Positions 34,882 through 43,652 of a DNA stretch of 64,000 nt are shown piece by piece. Position 1 is the first letter of the stretch, and each line of letters begins with the position of its first letter. Source of the stretch: JBMYZL01 sp049610385 (GTDB lineage: Bacteria; Bacteroidota; Bacteroidia; Flavobacteriales_D; Sanyastnellaceae); NCBI GenBank assembly GCA_049610385.1, contig JBMYZL010000015.1, positions 1 to 64,000 of the forward strand, read 5' to 3'. A program made the position numbers and the translations under genes. The notes beneath the pieces were generated by a model. That model was not told the origin of the DNA, did not search any database, and worked only from the letters and a program-made list of their open reading frames with translations.

Positions 34882-37800
34882 ATGATGCGTTTAACCCTCA
34901 CTTTTTTTGCCCTTGGAATGTTCGGGGCACAAGCCCTGTCTCAGTCACTGGTTATCAATGAATTTGATACCAACCAACCCGGTACAGATGCGGCAGAATT
35001 CATTGAGTTGTACGGTGATCCGAACATGGATTTGTCCGGTTTTTCTGTCGTTTTGTTCAATGGTTTTGGGGACGCGAGTTACCTCACCTTTGACTTGACA
35101 GGGTTGAGCACCGACGCCGATGGGTTTTTTGTGATCGGAAGTTCGGGCGTACCCAATGTTGATTTTGTCGTTAATGAAACGGCTTGGTTGCAACCAGGTC
35201 CAGATGCCATTGCTTTGTATGAGACTGAAGGAATTGCTTTTCCCAATGGAACAGCACCCAACCAAGAAGATTTGGTGGACGCCCTGGTTTATGGGACCAA
35301 TTCACCTGCCGATGGAGAATTGCTGGACGCCTTGACTCCCGGTCAACCTCAATTGAATGAAGCCGCATCGGGTTACTCGGATTTTTTGGCTGTGGCAAGG
35401 GTTCCAGATGGTGGATCTCCCCTGGATGTTTCGACTTATACGACACAAGTTCCCACCCCGGGTGCGTCGAACATTTTGCAATGTGATGGGGGGGCATTGG
35501 CCTTGGGAAATGCGTCGAATGATCAGGTTTGTACCGACCCGGAGGTGGTGCTTGTTTCGTTCAATTCTGCAGGCAGTGTGGCATCGGCAGAAACGCACTT
35601 GGTGCTTGTAGATCCTGAGACAGGATTGATTGTGGCCTCCTTTGAGGGAACCGTTGCCAATTTTGGAGGTTTGGGGGATTTGGTTGTAGAGGTTTGGGCC
35701 ATTTCACATGATGGTGGATTGGATTTGGCCTCCGTTGCTGGCGGACAGCCATTTGATGGAATCACAGGCAGTGGTTGTTTGTCCTTCAGCTACAATGCGG
35801 TTCAGGTCACAGGCGTCACTTGCGATCCGCCGTCTTGCGATGGTGGTGTGGTGACGGATGCCAGTGGAACTCCCACTTCCATTGGTTGTTTGGGACAAGA
35901 CAATGCGGTGGTCACTTTTGGTTATACATCTGAGGCGGTGGAGGCTGTATACATGTTTTGCATCACGGATGGAACTGGAAGCATTCTGGACACCACATCT
36001 TATCCCCAATACGACTTCACTGAGTTGGGCATTGGAACCTATGATGTTTGGGGGGTGAGTGCTTTGGGTGGTTTTGATTTGGAAACATTGGCCGCTGGTT
36101 CTGCCTTATCTGGTGTTACAGGTGCTGAATGTGACAGCTTGTCTTTGTCTGCTTTGACAGTGGAAATTCTCGATTGTTCCAGCAGCAGTTTTTGTGAAGA
36201 GATATACATCAGCGAATACATCGAAGGCAACTCCAACAACAAAGCATTGGAACTTTACAATCCATCGCCGGTGGCTATAGATTTGAGCTCTTACCGCATG
36301 GAAACGTGGAACAACGGAGCTGGAGAGCCGACAAACGTCCAGCAATTGTCTGGAACCATTGAGCCCAATGGGGTTTTTGTCATCATGAATGCCAATGCTG
36401 AGCCTTTGTTGTTTCAAGCGGGAGACTTGGTGAGTCAAGTGACTTGGTACAATGGAAACGACGTCATTGCCTTGTACAATGACGATGTGTTGATTGATGT
36501 GATGGGTGAGTTTGGTCCAGATCCAGGAGATGCTTGGACAGTGGACAATGGAGCGGGCTCGATGGAGGAATATACTTTGGTGCGAAAAGCAAACGTTTCG
36601 CAAGGCACGACAGATTGGGCCATCGGTCAAAACCAATGGGATGTCTACCCCCAAGACACGTTTGATTTCATTGGATACCATGTGGCCACATGCAGCGGAA
36701 CACCTGATATGCAAATAGGCTTTTCCGCACCAGAGCTGTATGTCTCTGAGGGTGGCGGTGTGGAAGTTGATATTCAAGTGGCCTATCCGTTGCAAGATGC
36801 CGTGGTTCAGGTTTCGGTTTCTGGTGGGGATGCTGTGGCGGGGGATGATTATCCTGCCGTGTTTCCGCAGAATTTTTCTTTTCCGATTGGGTTGCTGAAC
36901 AGTGGCACATTCACGTTCGCTGCCATAGACGATGAAGAGCCGGAACTTCAGGAAGACGTCAACTTGACTTTGACTGTGGTCTCTGGTGATGTGGTCTGGG
37001 CGATTCAAGATTTGGTGATTCACATTTTGCCATCTGATCTGCAGTATCCGGTGTACAATATCGCAGAGGTTCATGGAGAAAACATCATTTCTGGGGTGGC
37101 AGATTCTGCGGGTGTGAGTTGTGAATTGCGGGGCATTGTTCACGGTTGGAACGATTACCCTTCGGGTCTACAATTCACACTCATTGACGGCACGGGTGGC
37201 ATCAATGTTTTCAGTCCTGTTTCTGATTTTGGCTATGAGGAGGTTGTCGCAGGGGACAGTGTTCGGGTTCGAGGTGTAATCAACCAATTTGCAGGTCTCA
37301 CACAAATCATTGCAGACACCTTGCTCTATGAGGGCACAGGATTCGCCACGGAAGCGCCCCAACTGGTAACTTCGTTGAATGAGGACACCGAATCGCGGAT
37401 TGTCACACTGAAATGTGTGGAGCTTGTGGATCCGACCCAGTGGACTAACAGCGCCCCGTTTTTTGAAGTGGATGTGACGACAGGAACGGGCTCTGTTCGC
37501 ATGCGCATTGATGCCAACACGGATTTGTTTGGAACCGAACCGCCTGTTGGGGTTTTTGGGGTGACAGGCATTGCGGATCAGCGTGATTTCGAGGAGCCTT
37601 ACAACGATGGTTATCGAATTTCGCCGCGGAACCAGGCGGATTTGTCAGAACCGGTTAACGCTTACTTTGCGCTGCCCTCGCCCTGGAACCCCAATGATGG
37701 TCCACTGGGCATCACAAACTTGAGTGAGGGGGCTGGCAGTTATTATTGGAGTTTTGGAAATGGTGACAACAGCCAGGAGGAAAATCCAGTATACAGCTAT

Positions 37801-38178
37801 GCGGAAGATGGTGTTTACACCATCATTTTGACGGCCAATAGTTTGGACGGCAATTGTTCAGATCAGCACGTTGCTGAAGTGGAAGTTGTTACTGTGGGGG
37901 TTTGGGAATGGAATGGTCAGCAATCCTGGGTCCATTTTTATCCAAACCCGGTTCAACCAGGGGAGTTATTGAATTTGAAGACCACTGTTTCCAGTGGCAT
38001 TGTGGCTTGGCAAGCTTTTGATGTTTTGGGTCGCTCGGTAGACGGCCAGCAAAACCTGAATCACATCCAGGAATTGACCCTGGACGTTTCCGGTTGGTCT
38101 GCGGGAATGCACATCGTTCAGGTGACCACAGGTGACGGAGAATGGGTTTCAGGGAAAATTGACATTCGTGGCTTTTGA
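34882..38178 (+). CDS. Secreted lamin-tail/OB/PKD multidomain protein with T9SS sorting tail
   Basis: A 1098-residue exported protein. The signal peptide (MMRLTLTFFALGMFGAQALS) is followed by a lamin-tail domain (VINEFDTNQPGTDAAEFIELYG). Three Cys-flanked modules occupy ~195-430. A second lamin-tail domain begins at ISEYIEGNSNNKALELYNPS. A Calx-beta-like domain starts near ~615 (FSAPELYVSEGGGVEVDIQV). An OB-fold segment (RGIVHGWNDYPSGLQFTLID), a PKD domain (WSFGNGDNSQEENPVYSYAE) and a C-terminal type-A T9SS sorting domain (FYPNPVQPGELLNL to the final KIDIRGF) complete it. These domains are typical of extracellular nucleases and their accessory proteins. There is no nuclease domain here, but one is encoded by the convergent neighbour. 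The frame is open upstream to 34402, antisense to the DUF4175 gene, and was rejected. Confidence 0.9.
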   Translation: MMRLTLTFFALGMFGAQALSQSLVINEFDTNQPGTDAAEFIELYGDPNMDLSGFSVVLFNGFGDASYLTFDLTGLSTDADGFFVIGSSGVPNVDFVVNETAWLQPGPDAIALYETEGIAFPNGTAPNQEDLVDALVYGTNSPADGELLDALTPGQPQLNEAASGYSDFLAVARVPDGGSPLDVSTYTTQVPTPGASNILQCDGGALALGNASNDQVCTDPEVVLVSFNSAGSVASAETHLVLVDPETGLIVASFEGTVANFGGLGDLVVEVWAISHDGGLDLASVAGGQPFDGITGSGCLSFSYNAVQVTGVTCDPPSCDGGVVTDASGTPTSIGCLGQDNAVVTFGYTSEAVEAVYMFCITDGTGSILDTTSYPQYDFTELGIGTYDVWGVSALGGFDLETLAAGSALSGVTGAECDSLSLSALTVEILDCSSSSFCEEIYISEYIEGNSNNKALELYNPSPVAIDLSSYRMETWNNGAGEPTNVQQLSGTIEPNGVFVIMNANAEPLLFQAGDLVSQVTWYNGNDVIALYNDDVLIDVMGEFGPDPGDAWTVDNGAGSMEEYTLVRKANVSQGTTDWAIGQNQWDVYPQDTFDFIGYHVATCSGTPDMQIGFSAPELYVSEGGGVEVDIQVAYPLQDAVVQVSVSGGDAVAGDDYPAVFPQNFSFPIGLLNSGTFTFAAIDDEEPELQEDVNLTLTVVSGDVVWAIQDLVIHILPSDLQYPVYNIAEVHGENIISGVADSAGVSCELRGIVHGWNDYPSGLQFTLIDGTGGINVFSPVSDFGYEEVVAGDSVRVRGVINQFAGLTQIIADTLLYEGTGFATEAPQLVTSLNEDTESRIVTLKCVELVDPTQWTNSAPFFEVDVTTGTGSVRMRIDANTDLFGTEPPVGVFGVTGIADQRDFEEPYNDGYRISPRNQADLSEPVNAYFALPSPWNPNDGPLGITNLSEGAGSYYWSFGNGDNSQEENPVYSYAEDGVYTIILTANSLDGNCSDQHVAEVEVVTVGVWEWNGQQSWVHFYPNPVQPGELLNLKTTVSSGIVAWQAFDVLGRSVDGQQNLNHIQELTLDVSGWSAGMHIVQVTTGDGEWVSGKIDIRGF

Positions 38179-38195
38179 TTGACGCTTGCGTCAAT
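38178..38195. terminator. Perfect hairpin between convergent secreted-protein genes
   Basis: ATTGACGC-TT-GCGTCAAT is an 8-base perfect inverted repeat in the 18-base space between the two stop codons. It overlaps the last base of the plus-strand stop. The T run after it is short (TTT), so it may be a weak two-way terminator. Confidence 0.55.
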
Positions 38196-38196
38196 T

Positions 38197-39969
38197 TCAG
38201 CAGGGCTGACCAAACACACCGAGAAAAATCAGCAGGTCTGCCACGGAGACAGCATTGTCGCTGTTGAGATCTCCGAAGCATGGGTCGCCAGAACCGGGGC
38301 CGCACAAGCACAATTCAAGGCCATCAGGCACACCATTCTCATCGGTGTCAACCATGGTGGGGTCTGTGCCATATGTGGTGATTTCGAGGGCGTCACTCAA
38401 GCCATCGCCATCACTGTCTTCACAGGCGTCTCCTGTGCCATTGTTGTTGAAATCATTTTGATTGGCATTTGCAATGTTCATGCAATTGTCGAGGCTGTCA
38501 GGCACACCATCTTCGTCCGAGTCAGCGGGTTCTACCACAACAACACCTGCACTTAAATCGGCGATGACCAAGCTGTGATCGGAGGCTTGCAGGGTCGTCC
38601 CTGCGTCCAGCCCATAAGCATCAAGCCGCAGCCCATCCATTTCTGCGGTGTTCAGCACGAAGGAACGAACCACATCTAGTGAGGCATCCGATGTGATGAT
38701 GTAGTCCAATTTCCCCGGCAACCATTCACTTTCGGGGTTTTCCCAAGTGTAGTCCATGGGGTGGTCACTTTGTACGATGGGCCATTCCGTGAAATCTGTT
38801 CCATCCGCGTCGGGCACGAAATCCGGACCAAAAGTGGTTTCGTCGTGGATGTCTCCTGAGACCAAGGTGTGAATGGGATTTGACAAGCCCACCATGTTCA
38901 AATCTCCCCCATACACCAAGGGCAGGGGGTTGGGCCAGGATTGGTCCCCATTCAAACCATCTCGTAAGAAACCCATAAACTCATCGGCCTCAGCCTGTCT
39001 TTGAGCCTCATTGTTGGGTCCTCCACAACACTTCAAGTGACTGGAAACGAACAGCATTCGGGCGCCGAGAAGGGATTCGACATCAATCAATACGGGAAAT
39101 TGACGATGGACGGATGCGTGGGTTTCCACAATGGGAAATTGTGAGGCGACCATCAAGTCCCAATCGTCCTTGACGACGTGCCACTCATTGCCATCAGGTA
39201 AAGGCAACCATTGATTCAACTTGTTTCGGACGGCATTGGCAGAAGTGTTGGAAACCTCGGACAACCCGAGGATATCTGGGTGGGTAGCTGCAAGCATAGC
39301 GGCCATTGCAGATTCTGCTTCAGCATTGCCAATTCGGCCATTCAGGTTCCAGAAACCAACCCGCAACAAAGCACTTGGGTGGGGTTCCAATGGGGTGGCA
39401 AAAGATGGGGTGACTGATGGGGTGAAGTCCACAGCGATGCCTCCTACAGGGAAACCCGATTGGGTTTCTGTGTTGTACATCATGATGCGACAAGCGTCTG
39501 AATTGACCAGATCAGCATCGGTACGTCGGATGGCCAATTCAAATTTTTCGGCACTGTATGTGGGTGCGATGTTCAAGCCCAAATCATTCAGGCTTTCAAT
39601 TCCGGTGCCACCTGTGTAGCGAATCACCTGGCGATCGGGAAAGTCAACTAAAATATCGACACCCAACCCTTGTTCGGCATAATCGACGCCTGTCGCAGAA
39701 TCATCATCCACATCAATCAACATCAGGGTGCCATGGCTGATGATGGTTTCATCCAATGCCACGGGCTCTTCGAGGTCCAATCGCACAAACAGCCAGTCGT
39801 CATTGTGCGTCAACCCGATTTGGGCGAAGCCATCACCGGGAATTTCGGAAGCCACCATCTGAATGTTTCCCCAATCCTCGAAGGTGTTGTCCAAACTGAT
39901 TTGAGATGATGCGGTTTTCCAGGAAAAACAAAGCAACATCGCCCAGAAAAAAGCGAGAAAACGAGACAT
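38197..39969 (-). CDS. Secreted endonuclease/exonuclease/phosphatase-family protein with dockerin-like tail
   Basis: A 590-residue exported protein. The signal peptide is MSRFLAFFWAMLLCFSWKTA. Residues ~25-190 form a carbohydrate- or surface-binding-like beta domain. The endonuclease/exonuclease/phosphatase fold (~200-470) shows VGFWNLNGRIGN, ILGLSEVSN, LVYGGDLNMVGL, LDYIITSDASL and a final QASDHSLVIADL with the catalytic Asp-His. Calcium-binding thrombospondin-3-like repeats follow (DSDEDGVPDSLDNCMN, DSDGDGLSDALE). The end, GDLNSDNAVSVADLLIFLGV then FGQPC, resembles a dockerin half. No standard T9SS tail is present. It probably degrades extracellular nucleic acid or cleaves phosphoesters. 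Confidence 0.88.
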   Translation of the reverse strand: MSRFLAFFWAMLLCFSWKTASSQISLDNTFEDWGNIQMVASEIPGDGFAQIGLTHNDDWLFVRLDLEEPVALDETIISHGTLMLIDVDDDSATGVDYAEQGLGVDILVDFPDRQVIRYTGGTGIESLNDLGLNIAPTYSAEKFELAIRRTDADLVNSDACRIMMYNTETQSGFPVGGIAVDFTPSVTPSFATPLEPHPSALLRVGFWNLNGRIGNAEAESAMAAMLAATHPDILGLSEVSNTSANAVRNKLNQWLPLPDGNEWHVVKDDWDLMVASQFPIVETHASVHRQFPVLIDVESLLGARMLFVSSHLKCCGGPNNEAQRQAEADEFMGFLRDGLNGDQSWPNPLPLVYGGDLNMVGLSNPIHTLVSGDIHDETTFGPDFVPDADGTDFTEWPIVQSDHPMDYTWENPESEWLPGKLDYIITSDASLDVVRSFVLNTAEMDGLRLDAYGLDAGTTLQASDHSLVIADLSAGVVVVEPADSDEDGVPDSLDNCMNIANANQNDFNNNGTGDACEDSDGDGLSDALEITTYGTDPTMVDTDENGVPDGLELCLCGPGSGDPCFGDLNSDNAVSVADLLIFLGVFGQPC

Positions 39970-39987
39970 TCAGTTGGGATTTTGAGC

Positions 39988-39995
39988 GAAAGTTA
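39988..39995 (-). promoter_or_regulatory. Possible -7 box of the secreted nuclease gene
   Basis: TAACTTTC on the minus strand has one mismatch to TAnnTTTG and lies 18 bases before ATG 39969. It shares the 51-base divergent spacer with the EamA promoter. Confidence 0.3.
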
Positions 39996-39999
39996 CGGG

Positions 40000-40007
40000 T
40001 ACATTTG
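40000..40007 (+). promoter_or_regulatory. -7 box of the EamA transporter gene
   Basis: TACATTTG matches TAnnTTTG exactly, 13 bases before ATG 40021. A TTG at 39982 has a short 15-base spacer. Confidence 0.5.
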
Positions 40008-40020
40008 CGAAGTGAGACCA

Positions 40021-40950
40021 ATGGAGATGAACCGCCGACAGAGCACTTGGATGCTCCACTTCATTGTCTTGATCTTCGGGTTCACTGGGATTTTGGGAAA
40101 GTTGATTGAGGTGGATGCGATGCGGGTGGTGTTTTGGCGGGTTTTGTTGGGTGGAGGTCTGGTGGCGGTCTACTTGCTTTGGACGGGACGGCTCCGCTGG
40201 TTTCGGGGAGTTTCGCTCGTCCAGGTGGCGGTTGTGGGGTGCATTGCAGGTGCCCATTGGGTTGCGTTTTTTCAAGCCATCAAGGTGAGCAATGTTTCGG
40301 TGGCTCTGGCGACGTTGGCTTCTGTGCCTTTGTTTGTGGGGTTGGTGGAGCCGGTGGTGCATCGGCGACGAGTGGATTGGCGGGAATTGGTCTTGGCAAT
40401 CGTCATTTCTCTCGGATTGATGTTGATTGTTTTTGCCCCATCGGGGGCCGAAACGGTTGATGCCCACGGGGGCAATCACTTGGCTGGCGTGGCTTGGGCG
40501 CTGTTGTCTGCTTTTTTGGCCGCGGTGTTCAGCACCCTCAATTCAGTTTTGGTGAAAACGTATGACTCGGCGAATTTGACACGGTTGGAAATGCTGTCGG
40601 CGGCCTTGGGATTGGGGTTGATTTTTGCGATCGAGGGTTCGCTTTGGGAAGCAGGATTTTGGCGTTTGAGTGCCATGGATTGGTTGTGGATTTTGTTGCT
40701 CGCTACGTTTGCCACAGCATTTGCCTACTTGATGAGCATTGAAGTGATGCGACAATTGACCCCATTTACCACAGCGATGGCCATCAACATGGAACCGGTG
40801 TATGCGATTCTTTTGTCTGCTTGGATTTTTGGGGAATCCGAAAGGATGGGTTTGTGGTTCTATCTCGGTGCTTTTGTAGTGATTGGCGCCGTGGCTTTGG
40901 ATGCATGGATGAAGCGGCGTTCGCGCCAAAAACAGTCGGCTACCAATTGA
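40021..40950 (+). CDS. EamA/DMT-family transporter
   Basis: A 309-residue inner-membrane protein of the drug/metabolite transporter superfamily. Ten hydrophobic helices are arranged as two EamA repeats: the first begins at MLHFIVLIFGFTGILGKLI, the second at VAWALLSAFLAAVFSTLNSV. The signature AMAINMEPVYAILLSAWIFGE closes the second repeat. The C-terminus is basic (MKRRSRQKQSATN). The exported substrate cannot be predicted. I chose ATG 40021 because a TTG at 39982 would lie upstream of the -7 box. Confidence 0.92.
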   Translation: MEMNRRQSTWMLHFIVLIFGFTGILGKLIEVDAMRVVFWRVLLGGGLVAVYLLWTGRLRWFRGVSLVQVAVVGCIAGAHWVAFFQAIKVSNVSVALATLASVPLFVGLVEPVVHRRRVDWRELVLAIVISLGLMLIVFAPSGAETVDAHGGNHLAGVAWALLSAFLAAVFSTLNSVLVKTYDSANLTRLEMLSAALGLGLIFAIEGSLWEAGFWRLSAMDWLWILLLATFATAFAYLMSIEVMRQLTPFTTAMAINMEPVYAILLSAWIFGESERMGLWFYLGAFVVIGAVALDAWMKRRSRQKQSATN

Positions 40951-40966
40951 CGGTTTCCCGGTCAAT
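40946..40966. terminator. Hairpin spanning the convergent stops of eamA and hemW
   Basis: ATTGAC and GTCAAT pair around GG-TTTC-CC, and both stop codons lie in the arms. No T tract is present. The layout resembles the hairpin at 38178. Confidence 0.4.
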
Positions 40967-42107
40967 CCACTTCAAAAAAACGCGCTGCGATCGTGTCGCC
41001 GACCAACCATTGAGATTCCGGAATTTGGGCTTTGTTGGGCGCCGTCATTTGAAGCATCCCTTGGGTCAAAGCTCTGGCCCAAGCTTCGGGTTCAGATTTG
41101 TCTGGCCGGATGCCGAATGTGTTCTCCAGCTGTTCCAAATCAATGCCTTTGGTGGTCCGAAATCCAGTCATCAGTGTTTCGTTGTATCGGTCTCGTGATG
41201 ACAATTCTTCCGATTCACAGGGCAAATCGACGGGATTTTTGGCTTGCTGCATAGATTGAAGATAGCGGGGGTTGTTTGCCCAATTGGCCCATCGATATTT
41301 CAAACCATCAAAACCATGCGCACCCGGTCCCACTCCGATGTAAGCTGCGCCAGACCAGTATTGACTGTTGTGGATGGCTTGCGCGCCGGGTTTGGCAAAA
41401 TTGGACACTTCATAGTGTTCAAAACCGGCGTTGGCGGTCAAAACACACAAACGTTCATAAGCCTTTGAAACTTGAGTTTCGTCCACATCAGGGGCCAAAC
41501 CCTGAGCAACTTGACGCCCCAAGACGGTTTTCGGTTCAACGGTGAGCATGTAAGCAGAGAGATGACCCACCGGCAAGGACAACATGCGATGCAGGTCATT
41601 TGTCCAATCCTCGGTTGTCCGTCCCGGCAAGCCATAGATCAAATCGGTAGTCAAGTGCTTGAATCCAGCTTTTGCTGCCGTTTCGATGGCACGTTGCGCT
41701 TGTTCACCAGTGTGTTTGCGGTTCATCCATCCCAGGAGTCTGTCGTCAAATGTTTGGACGCCGATGGAGAGTCGGTTGATTCCGGCATCCAACCACGCTT
41801 CACAACGTTCTGCGGAAATGTCTTCTGGATTGGCTTCCAGCGTGGATTCGGCCCATGAACGACTTGGGTTCAGTTTTTTGGCGCGTTGGATCAACAAGTC
41901 AATCCAATGGGGGTCGATCAGGGAGGGGGTTCCTCCACCGAAGTAGAGGGTGTCAATGGGCTGAGGGGATATGGCCATCCGAATGGCCAATTCTTGATCG
42001 ATTGCCCGAATCATCTCCGGGATGCGCTTCAATTGCGTGGAAAAATGAAAATCGCAGTAATGGCAAGCCGCTCTGCAAAATGGAATGTGAATGTAAATCC
42101 CCGACAC
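40962..42107 (-). CDS. hemW: HemW-family radical SAM protein
   Basis: A radical-SAM protein of about 381 residues. The 4Fe-4S motif is in IYIHIPFCRAACHYCDFHF, with the GGGTPSLI SAM-binding motif, TLEANPEDI, and GINRLSIGVQTFDDRLL. HemW binds haem and is thought to deliver it to respiratory enzymes; it is often mislabelled coproporphyrinogen III dehydrogenase. I chose GTG 42107, which gives the usual short N-terminus before the cluster motif. ATG 42149 would add 14 residues but would share the CATG at 42147-42150 with the start of the divergent gene. It converges on eamA with 11 bases between stops. Confidence 0.9.
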   Translation of the reverse strand: MSGIYIHIPFCRAACHYCDFHFSTQLKRIPEMIRAIDQELAIRMAISPQPIDTLYFGGGTPSLIDPHWIDLLIQRAKKLNPSRSWAESTLEANPEDISAERCEAWLDAGINRLSIGVQTFDDRLLGWMNRKHTGEQAQRAIETAAKAGFKHLTTDLIYGLPGRTTEDWTNDLHRMLSLPVGHLSAYMLTVEPKTVLGRQVAQGLAPDVDETQVSKAYERLCVLTANAGFEHYEVSNFAKPGAQAIHNSQYWSGAAYIGVGPGAHGFDGLKYRWANWANNPRYLQSMQQAKNPVDLPCESEELSSRDRYNETLMTGFRTTKGIDLEQLENTFGIRPDKSEPEAWARALTQGMLQMTAPNKAQIPESQWLVGDTIAARFFEVD

Positions 42108-42134
42108 GCTGTAAAGTTCGGGGGGAAATCGCAG

Positions 42135-42142
42135 TAACTTGG
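42135..42142 (+). promoter_or_regulatory. -7-like box of the biotin carrier operon
   Basis: TAACTTGG has one mismatch to TAnnTTTG and ends 5 bases before ATG 42148. It lies in the 40-base spacer left if hemW starts at 42107. Confidence 0.3.
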
Positions 42143-42147
42143 CGTCC

Positions 42148-42645
42148 ATGGAAACCGAAGTTCGTTTTACCGATGAAAGGTCCGTTCAGGTGCCTGCCGA
42201 CGCCGGTGGAATGGGGGATTGGGTTTGGACGCCACAAGGTCCAGGGGCCTATGATGTCCGGTTATCGAAAGGAAGAAACTTGCGGGTTGAAATGATTCAA
42301 ACTCCGGATCGGAAGGGCCACGTGGTTATTCGGGTTAACGGGGTTTTGAAGCGAATGCAAATTGTGGATGGGCGGCAGGCGTTGCTGGAGCGAATGGGGA
42401 TGGGCAACACAGAAAGTGCAAGCCTGGACCGGGTCGAAGCGCCGATGCCGGGAAAGGTGCTGTCTGTTGCGGTAGCTGCGGGCAGCGAAGTGGAAGAAGG
42501 AGACGTTTTGCTCGTTTTGGAGGCCATGAAGATGGAAAACGTCATTCGGGCACCACGCGATGGGCGTTTGGCAGAGGTGCATTCGAAGACTGGTCTTGCA
42601 GTTGAAAAGGGGGCACTTTTGGTGATATACGAATCGGGAAAATGA
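42148..42645 (+). CDS. Biotin/lipoyl-attachment carrier protein (BCCP-like)
   Basis: A 165-residue protein. Residues ~90-165 form a biotinyl domain with the lysine in VLEAMKMENVI and the preceding EAPMPGKVLSVAVAAGSEVEEG. The N-terminal half is beta-rich (VQVPADAGGMGDWVWTPQ), like the N-terminal part of decarboxylase or acyl-CoA carboxylase carrier subunits in Bacteroidota. It should carry CO2 for a biotin carboxylase and carboxyltransferase, neither of which is in the window. The stop overlaps the next start (ATGA), so the gene heads a T9SS-related operon, an unusual setting. Confidence 0.9.
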   Translation: METEVRFTDERSVQVPADAGGMGDWVWTPQGPGAYDVRLSKGRNLRVEMIQTPDRKGHVVIRVNGVLKRMQIVDGRQALLERMGMGNTESASLDRVEAPMPGKVLSVAVAAGSEVEEGDVLLVLEAMKMENVIRAPRDGRLAEVHSKTGLAVEKGALLVIYESGK

Positions 42646-43652
42646 AGCGTTGGACAAACATGCACTTGAAAAGGTGGTTTTGGGCTTTGTGGGTGATATG
42701 CACTTTTTGTTGGGCATCTGAGGTGTCAGGCCAAACCTGTGACAACCCCACCCTGTTGTGCGGAGAACAATGGGATTCGATGTCCATTCAAGACACATCC
42801 TTGTTGCCCTTTGGCTGCATCGACAGCCCTTGGTTGACAGTGGGAACATTCACCACGAACAGCATCACATCGGTTGCTGGCCATGTGGAGGTCAACATTT
42901 CAGGCATCAACTGCAGTGCGGGTGGCGTTCCGAATTTGTTGAAGGCCATGGTGGTCAAACCGAATCAACAAGATTTTTGTGATCAAGCGGCTTACGTGCC
43001 GGTTTCCGATTGTGTGGAATCGGCATCAGATTTTTCCTTGATTACAGTGGATTTGGATCCCAATGCGAAATACCTGTTGCTTGTGGGAACGGCGCAAGAC
43101 GTGGAGGCCTCCACATGTGAGTTGCAGGTGTACATCGAAGGCCCTGCCATCGGCATTGATGCATGTTGCACGGCGAATTTGGTTCCTGGGGAATCGGTGA
43201 CGTTGACAGTGGATGGGGGAGATCCGGATTTGGGATACACTTGGTTTCCTGGCACGGGCTTGAACACAGTTTCTGGCCCTGAGGTGGTGTCCTCGCCAGA
43301 AGGGGACATCACTTATGTTGTGAACGGATTCATCGGGGCGTGTGCCTATTCCGATGATGTCACTGTGACGGTAGGGAACCCCTTTGATATTCCCACCGGC
43401 TTTACACCGAACGATGACCTGATTAATGACTTGTGGCTGATTCCAGGTTTGCTGGCTTATGAAAAGGCTGAAGTTCGGGTCTTCAACAGGTTGGGTGCGG
43501 AGGTTTTTCGGTCCATTGGTTATGTGTCAGCTTGGGATGGTCGACAGGGGGGGAAGCCCGTGTCTGAGGGGACATACTATTACGCGATTGATTTGAATGA
43601 CCCTGGTCTGCCCTTGGACCCCATTACTGGTTATGTAAGCATTGTGAGATGA
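42642..43652 (+). CDS. Secreted protein with gliding-motility-associated C-terminal (type B) sorting domain
   Basis: A 336-residue exported protein. The signal peptide ends near SEVSGQ (~residue 31). A Cys-containing beta domain (~32-170) and an Ig/PKD-like segment (LVPGESVTLTVDGGDPDLGY) follow. The C-terminal domain (~248-336) is the CHU_C/gliding type: TGFTPNDDLINDLWLIPGL, VRVFNRLGAEVFRSIGY, WDGRQGGKPVSEGTYYYAI. Such proteins are T9SS cargo and are usually encoded next to a PorP/SprF gene, as here (ATGA overlap with the next gene). Confidence 0.92.
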   Translation: MKRWTNMHLKRWFWALWVICTFCWASEVSGQTCDNPTLLCGEQWDSMSIQDTSLLPFGCIDSPWLTVGTFTTNSITSVAGHVEVNISGINCSAGGVPNLLKAMVVKPNQQDFCDQAAYVPVSDCVESASDFSLITVDLDPNAKYLLLVGTAQDVEASTCELQVYIEGPAIGIDACCTANLVPGESVTLTVDGGDPDLGYTWFPGTGLNTVSGPEVVSSPEGDITYVVNGFIGACAYSDDVTVTVGNPFDIPTGFTPNDDLINDLWLIPGLLAYEKAEVRVFNRLGAEVFRSIGYVSAWDGRQGGKPVSEGTYYYAIDLNDPGLPLDPITGYVSIVR

